A stretch of DNA of 64,000 nt from CAZSSM01 sp964609385 (GCA_964609385.1 CAZSSM010000021.1:22551-86550); one strand, 5' to 3'. Counted from the first letter of the stretch, positions 9,591 through 17,810 are shown. Numbers and translations are program-made. The notes: a model not told the origin generated them from the letters alone.

Positions 9591-10146
9591 TCATCCCGCG
9601 TTGTTTTCGGATCTCGGAGCACTCGGCCCGAAGAAGGCAGAAGCTGATCCGACGGCGAAGGACCCCGGTGATGCCGATGACCTCCCGAGGAAAAGCTGGC
9701 TCGAGAGTGTGTTGGATCCCAGACCGGCACAGTGGTTTCATCGGCGTGAATCACCTTTGAGGCTCGCACCCGCTCGACCATCAGGTCGGAGAGAGGTGTG
9801 AGCCGTTCGGTGGACTGATTGTGAGCGTCAAACCGGCCACGTGGCTGATTTAACGCCGACCTGAAAGGATGAGCTGGAATGTTTTCCGTGTCAACCGACC
9901 GGTTGGCTCGCCAAACTCCTGCCAGAGTGGCCGTCGCTTGACAGTGCTGGGGTCGACTCCCTTATCGGTCAGATTCCGGGATCCCCATGCCGCAGCGGTC
10001 CTAATAGGCGAGACGCTTCAGGGGGACGCAAACAGTCCATAGCGTTTCAGTCGAACCCCTGCCAGGCCCGGGTTCCGTCTTGGATGCCGAGATGTAAGAG
10101 GGCGAGAACTGCATCTTCGATCTTAGATATGACGCAGGTCCCCGAC
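9591..10146. other. Region of mobile-element and cassette debris
   Basis: About 555 bases with no intact gene. It holds an IS66 transposase fragment and, just past the last attC-like site, bases that would be a third cassette if the array continued. A minus-strand stretch near 9870-9945 reads STVKRRPLWQEFGEPTGR, which looks protein-like but has no recognised family. Confidence 0.45.
9713..9814 (-). pseudogene. IS66-family transposase fragment
   Basis: On the minus strand the frame reads STERLTPLSDLMVERV, then RASKVIHADETTVPVWDP. The HADET-PVPV block is the signature around a catalytic Asp of IS66 TnpC transposases, and the sequence before it fits the same region. The frame beyond WDP no longer resembles the family, and neither end of the element is visible. 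Only a relic remains. Confidence 0.5.
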
Positions 10147-10248
10147 GCCGAACGCCCAAACGTAGCGGACTGGCCCGCCGAGAACCAATCTCGATGACAT
10201 CAGAAACCGTCTCGGCAGGCCCGGGTCCACTGCAGCGCGAGGTCAGGC
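10147..10248 (-). repeat. attC-like recombination site (third in array)
   Basis: Minus strand: R''-like GCCTGAC, then GCGCTGCAGTGGACC; after a variable centre GGCCAGTCCGCTACG, then R'-like GTTCGGC. The two arms are imperfect inverted repeats. The stop codon of the zinc-ribbon cassette gene (TGA) lies within the R'' box, as is common in cassettes. This copy is the most diverged of the three. Confidence 0.6.
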
Positions 10249-10494
10249 GTCCTGTTCTTCGGCGCTGCTTACCGAACGGGCGAAGTAGTTGAGCCAAGAG
10301 CGGTGGCCGCACAGCTCGCACCTCAGCTTGTACGGGCCATCATGCTCCTGCAAGCCTTCTTCACGCATTCGGTCGCGCCGCCCTTCGCACCAGACATTTC
10401 CCCATTCGAGGGCGTAATCAGTGTATTCCAAGTCACAGTTGGGGCAGCGGATAGACTTGACCATTTCGCTGAAGACCCGCTCCACCTCGATCAT
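10243..10494 (-). CDS. Cassette-borne zinc-ribbon protein
   Basis: An 83-residue protein from ATG 10494 (ATG 10464 is an alternative; the open frame upstream enters the attC-like site and is unlikely to be coding). It carries CPNC near residue 17 and CELCG near residue 60, a four-cysteine zinc ribbon, with a charged linker rich in Arg and Glu between them. The last residues are acidic (SSAEEQDA). It fills one cassette: it starts about 75 bases after one attC-like site and its TGA falls inside the R'' box of the next. Function is unknown; zinc ribbons of this size bind nucleic acid or protein partners. Confidence 0.6.
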   Translation of the reverse strand: MIEVERVFSEMVKSIRCPNCDLEYTDYALEWGNVWCEGRRDRMREEGLQEHDGPYKLRCELCGHRSWLNYFARSVSSAEEQDA

Positions 10495-10568
10495 GGTGTA
10501 GGTGGTGGCCACGTCGCTCGCCTGGATGTCCCGCTCCTTGTGTCGTCCCACGCTAAAGCCTCCACGAG

Positions 10569-10668
10569 GCCGAACGCCCAAGCTCAACGGACCGGCCCGC
10601 CGAGAACCACCTTGATGATACCAAAGATCGCCGCGGCGGCTGGGGTCCGCTGCAGCACGCGGTTAGGC
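10569..10668 (-). repeat. attC-like recombination site (second in array)
   Basis: Minus strand: R'' GCCTAAC (fits RYYYAAC), then GCGTGCTGCAGCGGACC; distal arm GGTCCGTTGAGCTTGG and R' GTTCGGC (close to GTTRRRY). 100 bases long. It is nearly identical to the first copy, including the centre with CCGCCGCGGCGATC. Confidence 0.7.
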
Positions 10669-10725
10669 AGTCCGCCGTTCGGCTACCTGCGACAGTCGTC
10701 GGTATTCAAGATGTCTCCTGTTCCC

Positions 10726-11880
10726 TCACTGGGGCAGGATGACCCGATAGACATGCACTTCCCCGGGACCGACTTCCCCAATCAATTTCCCTCCGGAGAG
10801 CGTCAGACCCGACGGTCTCCCCGGGAATGCCGGATTGACGGCCGATCCTTCCGGGGCATCAGGCAACTCGATCGCGACCGGGACGGTCTCGTCTCGGCGA
10901 GTGCTGAGGACGGTGACGAGTAGCACGGCATCCTCGTGCCATAGAGCCGCGTGGATCCGGTTCCGATCCGTCACCAAGTCCGCCCGTCGGCCGTCGAGGA
11001 GTGTCGACTCGATCGCCTCGACTTCGCGTCGGAGTTTTCGAAGCTCGCGCCAGAGTTGTGGGTCGGTCTCCGGTAACACGCCGGACCCGTCGTAATAGGT
11101 GTAGGTCATCACGCCCCTGAAGCCGTGCATCAGGGCCGCGTAAAGCATGTTCCGGAGTTCCTCCGGGGTCGGCCGCCGCTGGCCTTCCCAAGAGAACGTC
11201 TGGAGGTTGGCGATCAGGCAGACGCCCGTGCCGGCCGCCTCCTCCTCCGCGTGCCGCATGTTCGAGACGTGTTCCTCGAGGGCCCGTTCGTCCCACGTCG
11301 GATCGTCCGGGCTGTTCCCGATCGGGTAGCTCTGCACGCCGAGCAGGTCGAGCGCCGTGGCGTAGTCACCCAATTCGAGGCTGGGGGCCCCGATCCCGGA
11401 GGCGTAGGTCAGGCCGTCCGGGTCGAGTTGCCGGAACTCATCGCGTCGTCGTCTCAGCTCGGCCGGCGTGATCTCCGGCTCGTCGGGCGGCCAATTGACG
11501 TCGTCGGCGATATCCCAGGCGATGATCGCTGGCGAGTCGCGGAATCGCCCCACGATCGAAGCCCGATCCTTCCAGTAGATCTCGCCGACCACCAACAATC
11601 CACGCCCGGCTGCATCCTCCATCATCCGATCTGCGATCGGGGTCGGATCAAGCGTGGGGTGGACAAGATTGAATCCGGCGTCTGCGATCACTCCGAGGTC
11701 GGCCGCCAGCCTCGGCCCCATGCGTCCGTCGACCCAGGAGACATGATAGACGCCAAAAGGGATGACCGCCTCGCCATCAATCACGAGCGATCCGTCCTCA
11801 CGGACCGACGAAGATCCAGGACCCGCGTCTGGGACGCCGGTCAATAAACAGAGGGCGATCGACCATCCTCTCACCATCAT
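10726..11880 (-). CDS. Cassette-borne exported glycoside-hydrolase-like protein
   Basis: 384 residues from ATG 11880, with GGAG four to six bases upstream and only 24 bases from the preceding attC-like site. A signal peptide (MMVRGWSIALCLLTG) is followed by a probable TIM barrel of the clan GH-A type: the domain opens with VIPFGVYHVSW, continues with AGFNLVHPT, then PAIIAWDIADD, ALDLLGVQSYPIG and GVMTYTYYDGSG. A C-terminal beta domain (from about 300) looks like the accessory domain of such enzymes. The usual acid/base and nucleophile Glu pair is not certain by reading (Asp-Asp stands where Asn-Glu is common), so activity is uncertain. The stop is about 58 bases before the second attC-like site. 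Confidence 0.65.
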   Translation of the reverse strand: MMVRGWSIALCLLTGVPDAGPGSSSVREDGSLVIDGEAVIPFGVYHVSWVDGRMGPRLAADLGVIADAGFNLVHPTLDPTPIADRMMEDAAGRGLLVVGEIYWKDRASIVGRFRDSPAIIAWDIADDVNWPPDEPEITPAELRRRRDEFRQLDPDGLTYASGIGAPSLELGDYATALDLLGVQSYPIGNSPDDPTWDERALEEHVSNMRHAEEEAAGTGVCLIANLQTFSWEGQRRPTPEELRNMLYAALMHGFRGVMTYTYYDGSGVLPETDPQLWRELRKLRREVEAIESTLLDGRRADLVTDRNRIHAALWHEDAVLLVTVLSTRRDETVPVAIELPDAPEGSAVNPAFPGRPSGLTLSGGKLIGEVGPGEVHVYRVILPQ

Positions 11881-11903
11881 TATCGGCTCCACATGCGACT
11901 GCC

Positions 11904-12003
11904 GCCGAACGCCCAAGCTCAGCGGACTGGCCCGCCGAGAACGACCTCGATGATACCAAAGATCGCCGCGGCGGCCGAGGTCCGCTGCAGCGCGTGGTTA
12001 GGC
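11904..12003 (-). repeat. attC-like recombination site (first in array)
   Basis: Minus strand: R'' GCCTAAC, inner arm CGCGCTGCAGCGGACC, centre, inner arm CCAGTCCGCTGAGCTTGG, R' GTTCGGC. 100 bases. The arms fold on each other as a long imperfect hairpin, as expected for a site recombined as single-stranded DNA. It starts 18 bases after the rex stop codon. Confidence 0.7.
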
Positions 12004-12021
12004 GGCCTCGACACCCAACGT

Positions 12022-12744
12022 CTAAATGTCGTCGAGGTGCGGTCGACGGATCTCGAGTCGGGTGTCGGTCGCGCCCCCGGTGTGCAGGACCTGGTAGGCC
12101 AAGTGTTCGAGCTGGACGCTGAGGTCGACCGAGATGATGCGGACCTCGCTCGGAACCTGAATCGTGGTCGGGGCGAAGTTGTAGATCCCCTGCACGCCGG
12201 CGCGAACCAACCGATCGGCGACGCCTTGGGCGACCGACCCGGGCACACAGAGCATGGCCATCCGGATCCGATGCCGACGGACCGTCTCGTCCAGCTCAGC
12301 GATCGGTTGGACCACCAAGTCCGCCCCGAGACCGATGGCGCGACCGATCTTCTCGGGCGCCTCGTCGAAGACCGCCACGATCCGAAACCCGTGCTCCTGA
12401 AACCCGTGGTATCCGATCAGGGCGCGACCCAGGTTTCCGAAGCCGATCAAGGCGATCGGCCAGATCCGGTTGACCCCGAGGATCTCGCGGAGCCGCGTGA
12501 CCAACTCGGTGATCGGATAGCCGATCCCGGGCTGACCGAACTGGCCGAAATACGCCAAGTCCTTGCGGACCTGCGCGTCGCGGATCCCCAAGGCCAGGCC
12601 CAGCCGACGGCTCGAGATCCGGGTGTCGCCCTGCTTCTGCCATGTCTCCAATTGGCGGAGATAGAGCCCCATCCGCCCGATGACGGCCTGAGGCGCCAGG
12701 CGCTCCGAGCCTCCCTGAGGCCCCGAACTCGGATGGGTCGACAC
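12022..12744 (-). CDS. rex: Redox-sensing transcriptional repressor Rex
   Basis: 240 residues from GTG 12744, chosen because GGGAGG stands seven bases upstream (a TTG at 12792 is further out). Rex binds operators when NADH is low and lets go when NADH rises. Residues about 17-77 are the winged-helix DNA-binding domain (RLGLALGIRDAQVRKDLAYFGQFG, quoted in part: DAQVRKDLAYFG is the hallmark), followed by a Rossmann fold with GFGNLG (101-106) and the C-terminal helix that swaps between subunits. The tail (about 20 residues, TGGATDTRLEIR) is longer than usual. It is divergent from the polysaccharide operon and is followed at once by an attC-like site. Confidence 0.9.
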   Translation of the reverse strand: MSTHPSSGPQGGSERLAPQAVIGRMGLYLRQLETWQKQGDTRISSRRLGLALGIRDAQVRKDLAYFGQFGQPGIGYPITELVTRLREILGVNRIWPIALIGFGNLGRALIGYHGFQEHGFRIVAVFDEAPEKIGRAIGLGADLVVQPIAELDETVRRHRIRMAMLCVPGSVAQGVADRLVRAGVQGIYNFAPTTIQVPSEVRIISVDLSVQLEHLAYQVLHTGGATDTRLEIRRPHLDDI

Positions 12745-12818
12745 GCTTCGGCCTCCCTGTTGGGGCAGTCCCGAGGTTCCGAACGGCCCCAAACATCACG
12801 CATCGGCGGACTCGGACC

Positions 12819-12847
12819 ATTGTCCAACCCAGGCTGATCACGGTCAA
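12819..12847 (-). promoter_or_regulatory. Candidate promoter of rex
   Basis: On the minus strand TTGACC (12847-12842) and GACAAT (12824-12819) are separated by 17 bases, a good sigma-70-type spacing, 75 bases before the rex start. No palindromic Rex operator is obvious here. Confidence 0.35.
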
Positions 12848-12907
12848 TGGGCGCTGTCGAGGCCGAACACCCCTGTTGGCGAGCCCACACGCCATCGTCG
12901 AGCCCGG

Positions 12908-12936
12908 TTGACAGCTTTCCGGGATCACCATAGTCT
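12908..12936 (+). promoter_or_regulatory. Candidate promoter of the polysaccharide operon
   Basis: TTGACA (12908-12913), 17 bases, then TAGTCT (12931-12936). The -35 box is perfect, the -10 box matches at three positions. It lies about 230 bases before the first gene of the operon. Confidence 0.4.
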
Positions 12937-13164
12937 CCCGACGCACGTCGCGGTCCCCGTTCCCCTCCCTTCCCTTTGGGATCCGGATCGGCCTCAGACC
13001 CGCTTCGGTGTCGACTCGGTTCGACGTGATGCGGGGTCTGGCCTGGAGACGGGGCGGTTTCTCCGGGAACCGGATGGGATTCGGCACGCGATCGTGGATC
13101 CGCTCGGTCCGCCCCACGGATGGGGCCAGCCCCGACGGATCGCCCCCCACCGTTGAGGAGCGTC

Positions 13165-14409
13165 ATGGAAGATCGTCCCGCCTCGGCGTTGCGTCCGACG
13201 TCGACGACCCCGTCGCTCTCGGTCGTCATCCCGGTCCTCAACGGCGGCGCGATGCTGGAGCGCTGCCTCCGAAAGGTCCGGAGTTCGACCGTCCGCGGCT
13301 TCGAGCTGATCGTCGTCGACGACGGGTCGACCGATGATTCGGCCTCGATCGCCCAAGCCTTCGGCGCCACCCTGCTGACGCATCGCGAGCCCCGAGGTCC
13401 GGCCGCCGCCCGCAACGCCGGCGCGCGGATCGCCCGTGGCGAGATCGTCTTCTTCCTCGACGCCGACATCCTCATCGAACACCACGCCCTGGAACGCGCC
13501 CTCGATCGGTTCGCTCGACACCCCGATCTGATGGGCCTCTTCGGCTCCTATGACGATCGGCCCAGCCAGCCCGATCCGGTCAGCCAGTTCCGCAACCTGC
13601 TCCATCACTTCGTCCACCAGCAGGGTCGCTTCGACGGCGAGGTTCGCTCGGCGCGCACCTTCTGGACCGGCCTGGGCGCCTATCGACGCCACGCCTTCAT
13701 GAACCTCGGCGGGTTCGACCCGGAACTCTACCGGCGACCGGCCATCGAGGATATCGAGTTCGGCTATCGCGCGACTGCCTCGGGCCATCGGATCGAGCTG
13801 ATCCGTAATCTCCAAGGGACACATATGAAGAGTTGGTCGCTCTACGGCATGGTCCGGACCGACCTGCTCTGCCGAGGCGTCCCGTGGATGCTCCTCCAGT
13901 GGCGTCGCGGGGTTCACGAGAACGATCTGAACGTCCGGCCCACCCAAAAACTAAGCGTCGCCTTGACGGCCTTGGCCTTGCTCACGGCGGCGGTTAGCCC
14001 GATCTGGCCGATCCTCGGATTGGTCCCGCCGTTCTCAGCCCTGGGGATCGTCTGTCTCAACGCGCCGCTCTATCGGTTCTTCGCGGCTCGTCGCGGGCTC
14101 GGCTTCGCGATCACCGCCCTCCCATTGCACGTGCTCTACTACCTGACCTGCGGGGTCTCGGTGATCCTGGCCTCGGCGATCCACCACGCCCAGCGTCTGG
14201 AAGTGCTGGGTGTCCGGGCGCCGGGTCCGATCGGCCGCTCGGCACTGGGTGGGCAGCTTCGTGCCGACCCCGGCGGCTCGTCGATCGCGGCGGGCCACCT
14301 CAAGCCTCAAGCCGAAGCCGAGACCGTCGGAGCCGACCGCCCCGAGTCCGAAGCATCCCAAGTCCGAACCCGCTCCACGACCTCCAACACAACTGAGTCG
14401 CCCCGATGA
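13165..14409 (+). CDS. Family 2 glycosyltransferase
   Basis: 414 residues from ATG 13165, with GAGGAG upstream. The GT-A fold has the nucleotide-binding VDDGS (51-55), the metal-binding FFLDADI with DAD at 99-101, and the acceptor-side ED in PAIEDIEFGYR. About three hydrophobic segments follow (from about 265: ALTALALLTAAVSPIW; LGIVCLNAPLYRFF; LYYLTCGVSVILASAI), so it is anchored in the membrane. A hydrophilic Ser/Thr/Glu tail closes it. It transfers a sugar from a nucleotide-sugar, probably to a lipid-linked chain. First gene of a ten-gene operon, overlapping the next by ATGA. Confidence 0.85.
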   Translation: MEDRPASALRPTSTTPSLSVVIPVLNGGAMLERCLRKVRSSTVRGFELIVVDDGSTDDSASIAQAFGATLLTHREPRGPAAARNAGARIARGEIVFFLDADILIEHHALERALDRFARHPDLMGLFGSYDDRPSQPDPVSQFRNLLHHFVHQQGRFDGEVRSARTFWTGLGAYRRHAFMNLGGFDPELYRRPAIEDIEFGYRATASGHRIELIRNLQGTHMKSWSLYGMVRTDLLCRGVPWMLLQWRRGVHENDLNVRPTQKLSVALTALALLTAAVSPIWPILGLVPPFSALGIVCLNAPLYRFFAARRGLGFAITALPLHVLYYLTCGVSVILASAIHHAQRLEVLGVRAPGPIGRSALGGQLRADPGGSSIAAGHLKPQAEAETVGADRPESEASQVRTRSTTSNTTESPR

Positions 14410-15584
14410 CGCAACACCCCTTTGTGGCCATCGCCCGCGCCCCGCGTCGTCGCGACGCGGTCGCCTCGGCCCTGGCCGAGATTCGGACAGCCATCGCCGA
14501 ACGCCTCGAACCCGCGCATGCGGTAGTCATCAAGCCGAATCTGGTCAGCCACCGCGACCAAGCCCCCTCGACCCACGCCGACGCCTTTGGCCCGGTCCTC
14601 GATCACGTCCTGGCCGCCGGATGCGCTCGGGTCGTCGTCGCCGAGGGGGCCACCGATGCCCGTGCTGGGTTTCGACGGATGGGCCTGGTCGGCGAGGCCT
14701 GGAACCGCCCGGTCCACTTCTTCGATATCAACCGGGAAGAGAACGCCTGGGAGCCGCTGACCCTACGTGGGGTCGACGGGCAATCCCGGTCGGCCCGGCT
14801 CTCCAGGACGATCGTCGGCTCGGACTGTCGGATCAGCCTGGCGGTCGCCAAGACCCACATGACCGCCGGCGTGACCCTGTCGATCAAAAATATGCTCTCG
14901 AGCATCCATCCCGAGGATCGGATCCGGATGCACGGCTACGACGGGGCTTCAGGCTTTGCGGGGTGGCGTGCCGGGCTGGTCGCCCTGCTCAAGCAGGATC
15001 ACCTGGTCGCCAAAGCGGCCAATCGGTTGCTGGGTCATCTCCGACGCGCTCGGTTCGCCTGGCGGGGGATCGACCGGCCGACGGGTTGGTCGAAGCTGGC
15101 CCCCAATGACCTGGCCTTCCTCCGCTCGATCTACGTGATGCAGCACAACTTAGTCGCCCTAGCCCGACGCACCGCGCCTCAGATCAGCGTCGTCGACGCC
15201 TTCGACGCGATGCACCGTGAAGGACCGCGCCACGGCACGCCGATCCGGATCGGCACGGTCATCGCCGGAACCGATCCAGTCGCCGTCGACGCGATCGCCA
15301 CCGCCGTCATGGGCCTCGATCCCAAGGCTGTTGGCTATCTGCAACTGGCCGAGCGGGCCGGACTCGGCACCGCCGACCTCGATCGGATCACGATTCTCGG
15401 TGATCGCCTCGACGAGGTTCGCGTCGGCTGCGTGCCCCACTCCAACGACCCGTTGCATCGGATCTGGAATCGGCTCCCCGCGCTCGATCCCCGACACGCC
15501 GACTCCCCAAGCCCGCTCTATCGGCCGCATGTCCGTCCCGTTCAGCCCCTCCGAGACGCCCTTCATCATGAAGAATCGTTCTGA
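14406..15584 (+). CDS. DUF362 domain protein in the polysaccharide operon
   Basis: 392 residues, start ATG in the ATGA overlap with the glycosyltransferase gene. The N-terminal half has the DUF362 pattern: AVVIKPNLVSHRD, then GCARVVVAEGA, and DCRISLAVAKTHMTAGVTLSIKN (quoted in part: KTHMTAGVTLSIKN). The second half has GTVIAGTDPVAVDAIAT. No ferredoxin-type cysteine cluster is present, unlike many DUF362 proteins. DUF362 has no settled activity. Its place inside an exopolysaccharide operon between two glycosyltransferases, with translational overlap on both sides, suggests a role in making or modifying the same product. Confidence 0.8.
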   Translation: MTQHPFVAIARAPRRRDAVASALAEIRTAIAERLEPAHAVVIKPNLVSHRDQAPSTHADAFGPVLDHVLAAGCARVVVAEGATDARAGFRRMGLVGEAWNRPVHFFDINREENAWEPLTLRGVDGQSRSARLSRTIVGSDCRISLAVAKTHMTAGVTLSIKNMLSSIHPEDRIRMHGYDGASGFAGWRAGLVALLKQDHLVAKAANRLLGHLRRARFAWRGIDRPTGWSKLAPNDLAFLRSIYVMQHNLVALARRTAPQISVVDAFDAMHREGPRHGTPIRIGTVIAGTDPVAVDAIATAVMGLDPKAVGYLQLAERAGLGTADLDRITILGDRLDEVRVGCVPHSNDPLHRIWNRLPALDPRHADSPSPLYRPHVRPVQPLRDALHHEESF

Positions 15585-16695
15585 GCATGAAACTGCACGT
15601 GTCGAGAACGCCAATCTCAGCGTTGTGGTTGCCTTGACCGAGCCTCGGACCCTGCCTCACGTGACCGCATTCGTCGAGCAGGCGCGCGACCAAGGGGCCG
15701 ACCTGATTGTCGTCGACGGGGTCGGCCTGGCCGAGCCGGAGCGGCTCGGGTTCCTCGGTCAGAGCCTCGACGTCCCGATCACCTGGCTCTCAGCCTCGAA
15801 CAACACCCTCGTCCCGGAACTCTGGGCGCTCGGCGTGGCCGCTTCGGATTCGCGTTACGTGGCTTTGACGACCTCCGAGTTGGTCCCCGGCCCGAACTGG
15901 CTAGCGGCCCTGATCGGCCGGGCGCGCGGTAGCAAAGCGGCGGTCGTCGGTGGGCCGATCGCCCTCGATCCTCGAGGGTGTCCCGAGGCTCTGGCCGTCT
16001 ACCTGCTCCGCTACACCAACTATCATCCGGCCTGGATCGGCTTGGCCTCGCTACCGCCGGGCGACAACGCGCTCTACGACCGTCGGAGCCTGGACCGCGT
16101 CTCGCCCGACGGAGCGCTCTGGGCTGACGGCTTCTGGGAGCACCCGATCGATCGTGCCCTCTCGGGTCGTGGCGAGCGGTTCTGCCTGGTCCCGGAGGCG
16201 GTCTTGAGCCTGGCCGGCCCGTTTGCCAAGCGGCGTTGGCTGGGCCATCGGGCGAGTCACGCCGCGCGTTTCGCACGCGACCGCGCCTCGTTCTACAGTC
16301 CGACCCGTCGACAGCTCCGGATCCTGGCCGCACCAGCGATATTCGTGACGTTGTTGGTCCGCTCGCTCCGAGGCGGGCTCCGCTGCCGACTCAACCTATC
16401 CCGACTCGTTCGGGTCGCCCCGTTCTGGATCGCCGGCCTGGCCGCCTGGACCTTCGGCGAGGCCTGGGGCACCTGGCGCTCGCTCCGCGATCCCGAAGCG
16501 GACGGGCCTTCAACGATCCACCAGGGCAAGCGCGTCACACCCGTGGCCCGCTGGTCCCATCCCGAACCGATTCCCGGCCCGCACCACCTGGAGTCAACCC
16601 CTGAGGCTTCGGCCGATCCGACGATCACTCCAACGGTTCCGGCCACCCCTCAAAGCGACGGATTGCAGAAGTCTTGGGAGGAGTCCGCATCGTGA
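15568..16695 (+). CDS. Glycosyltransferase family 2-like membrane protein
   Basis: 375 residues from ATG 15568, which overlaps the DUF362 gene by 17 bases; a further ATG about 12 codons upstream is possible. The N-terminal half resembles a GT2 GT-A domain (LSVVVALTEPRT, LIVVDGVG, then WLSASNNTLVPELWALGVAAS and RYVALTTSELVPGPNWL), but the usual DxD is replaced by TTSE. A WADGFWEHPIDRAL block fits the acceptor/base region. Two hydrophobic stretches follow (about 260-280 and 295-315). The missing DxD makes it either a divergent enzyme or a non-catalytic partner. GTGA overlap with the next gene. Confidence 0.7.
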   Translation: MKNRSEHETARVENANLSVVVALTEPRTLPHVTAFVEQARDQGADLIVVDGVGLAEPERLGFLGQSLDVPITWLSASNNTLVPELWALGVAASDSRYVALTTSELVPGPNWLAALIGRARGSKAAVVGGPIALDPRGCPEALAVYLLRYTNYHPAWIGLASLPPGDNALYDRRSLDRVSPDGALWADGFWEHPIDRALSGRGERFCLVPEAVLSLAGPFAKRRWLGHRASHAARFARDRASFYSPTRRQLRILAAPAIFVTLLVRSLRGGLRCRLNLSRLVRVAPFWIAGLAAWTFGEAWGTWRSLRDPEADGPSTIHQGKRVTPVARWSHPEPIPGPHHLESTPEASADPTITPTVPATPQSDGLQKSWEESAS

Positions 16696-17810
16696 GCCGA
16701 GTCAGCCGTCAGCCTCGCCATGTCCTTGTCGTCGGTGCGGGCTATTGGGGATCGCATCGGGCGGCTGCCGTCGTCCGGAGCCGCTCAGCGCGGCTCTTAG
16801 GGGTCGTTGATCCCGATTTGTCCCGCGCCGAAGAGCTGGCCGACTGGTTCGGCGTGCCGGCCCACGCCGACTTGGAAGAGGCCATGCACCGGACCGACGG
16901 GCTGGACGGTGTGATCATCGCCACGCCCCATGACCTGCACGCTGATCAGGTCCGCTGTGCGTTGGAGTCGGGCCACCACGTCCTCTCCGAGAAGCCGTTG
17001 GCCCTCGACCCAGAAGAGGCTCAAGACCTGGCACGGCTGGCCGACTCGCGACAGGTTGCTCTCGCCACCGGCTTGAACCATCGCTTCTACGAGCCGATCG
17101 CCGACCTGCTCGGCCACGTCGAGCGCGGTGAGCTGGGGCGGGTCCGCTCAGTCGTGTTGACGATCGGCCATTGTGACTGGGACGCCTTCCTTAACGGCTG
17201 GCGCGCCACGCCGCATCGAGCTGGCGGCGGCACGTTGGCCGACAACGGCCCGCACGGCCTTGACCTGATCCGCCAGTGCCTGACCGAGGTCGTCGCCGTC
17301 CAGGCGTCCGGCTCGCGCGACTACGACGACCCGAATGGGGGCGAGTCAGAGGCGGCGGCCTTGCTGATCGGCCGCGATGGCGGGATCGGCGTTCTGCAAT
17401 CGAGCTGGAACCGACGCCAAGGCTATCTCGACCTGGAGGTTCGCGGCACCCGTGGTCAGTTGCGGGCCGGGTTGACCCCTTGGAGCCTCGACGGCTCGAT
17501 CGATGGGGGCCGACCTATCCATCGTCGCTACCTGACAGCTCGGCTGGGCGATCGGCTCGATCAGATGCTCCACGGTTGTGGGTCGACCTTGGTCCGAGAG
17601 ATCGAATCCTGGTGCCGACCCTATCGCGCAAACGATCCAAGGCGCCACGCCAACGGTTGGGACGGTGCGCGGGTCACCGAACTGCTCGCCGCCTGCTACG
17701 AGGCGATGCGGACCGGGCGTACGGTCGATGTCGAGCCCTTACCGACCCGTGCGCCCAGCCAACCGATCAGCCAGTTCGTCCTCTCCGGCGAGCACGAGTT
17801 GGATTCCTGA
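16692..17810 (+). CDS. Gfo/Idh/MocA family sugar oxidoreductase
   Basis: 372 residues from GTG 16692, with GGAGGAG upstream and a four-base overlap with the gene before. The Rossmann part opens HVLVVGAGYWGSHRA (GxGxxG), followed by DGVIIATPHDLHAD and VLSEKPLALD; EKP is the signature with the catalytic Lys. The C-terminal alpha/beta domain has GGGTLADNGPHGLDLIRQ, where the conserved Gly-rich strand and His of the family sit. These enzymes oxidise or reduce ring carbons of nucleotide sugars or free sugars with NAD(P). Here it most likely makes a modified sugar for the polysaccharide. It ends in a TGATG overlap with the deacetylase gene. Confidence 0.87.
   Translation: MSRVSRQPRHVLVVGAGYWGSHRAAAVVRSRSARLLGVVDPDLSRAEELADWFGVPAHADLEEAMHRTDGLDGVIIATPHDLHADQVRCALESGHHVLSEKPLALDPEEAQDLARLADSRQVALATGLNHRFYEPIADLLGHVERGELGRVRSVVLTIGHCDWDAFLNGWRATPHRAGGGTLADNGPHGLDLIRQCLTEVVAVQASGSRDYDDPNGGESEAAALLIGRDGGIGVLQSSWNRRQGYLDLEVRGTRGQLRAGLTPWSLDGSIDGGRPIHRRYLTARLGDRLDQMLHGCGSTLVREIESWCRPYRANDPRRHANGWDGARVTELLAACYEAMRTGRTVDVEPLPTRAPSQPISQFVLSGEHELDS

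Larger units (their letters stand above)
10147..12003 (-). mobile_element. Cluster of attC sites without an integrase (CALIN)
   Basis: Three attC-like sites in the same orientation (11904-12003, 10569-10668, 10147-10248) are separated by single minus-strand genes whose stop codons sit at or close before the next site. This is the arrangement of integron gene cassettes. No tyrosine recombinase gene is in the window, so the cluster is either a distal part of a longer integron or an orphan. It ends in IS66 debris at the low-coordinate side and abuts rex at the other. Confidence 0.65.

Noticed and set aside
12865..12885. Fourth attC-like site upstream of rex
   Set aside because: Shares only GCCGAACACCCC with the R' end; no partner arm follows.
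12745..13164. Rex operator in the divergent region
   Set aside because: No TTGTGA-N-TCACAA-like palindrome was found, only standard promoter boxes.
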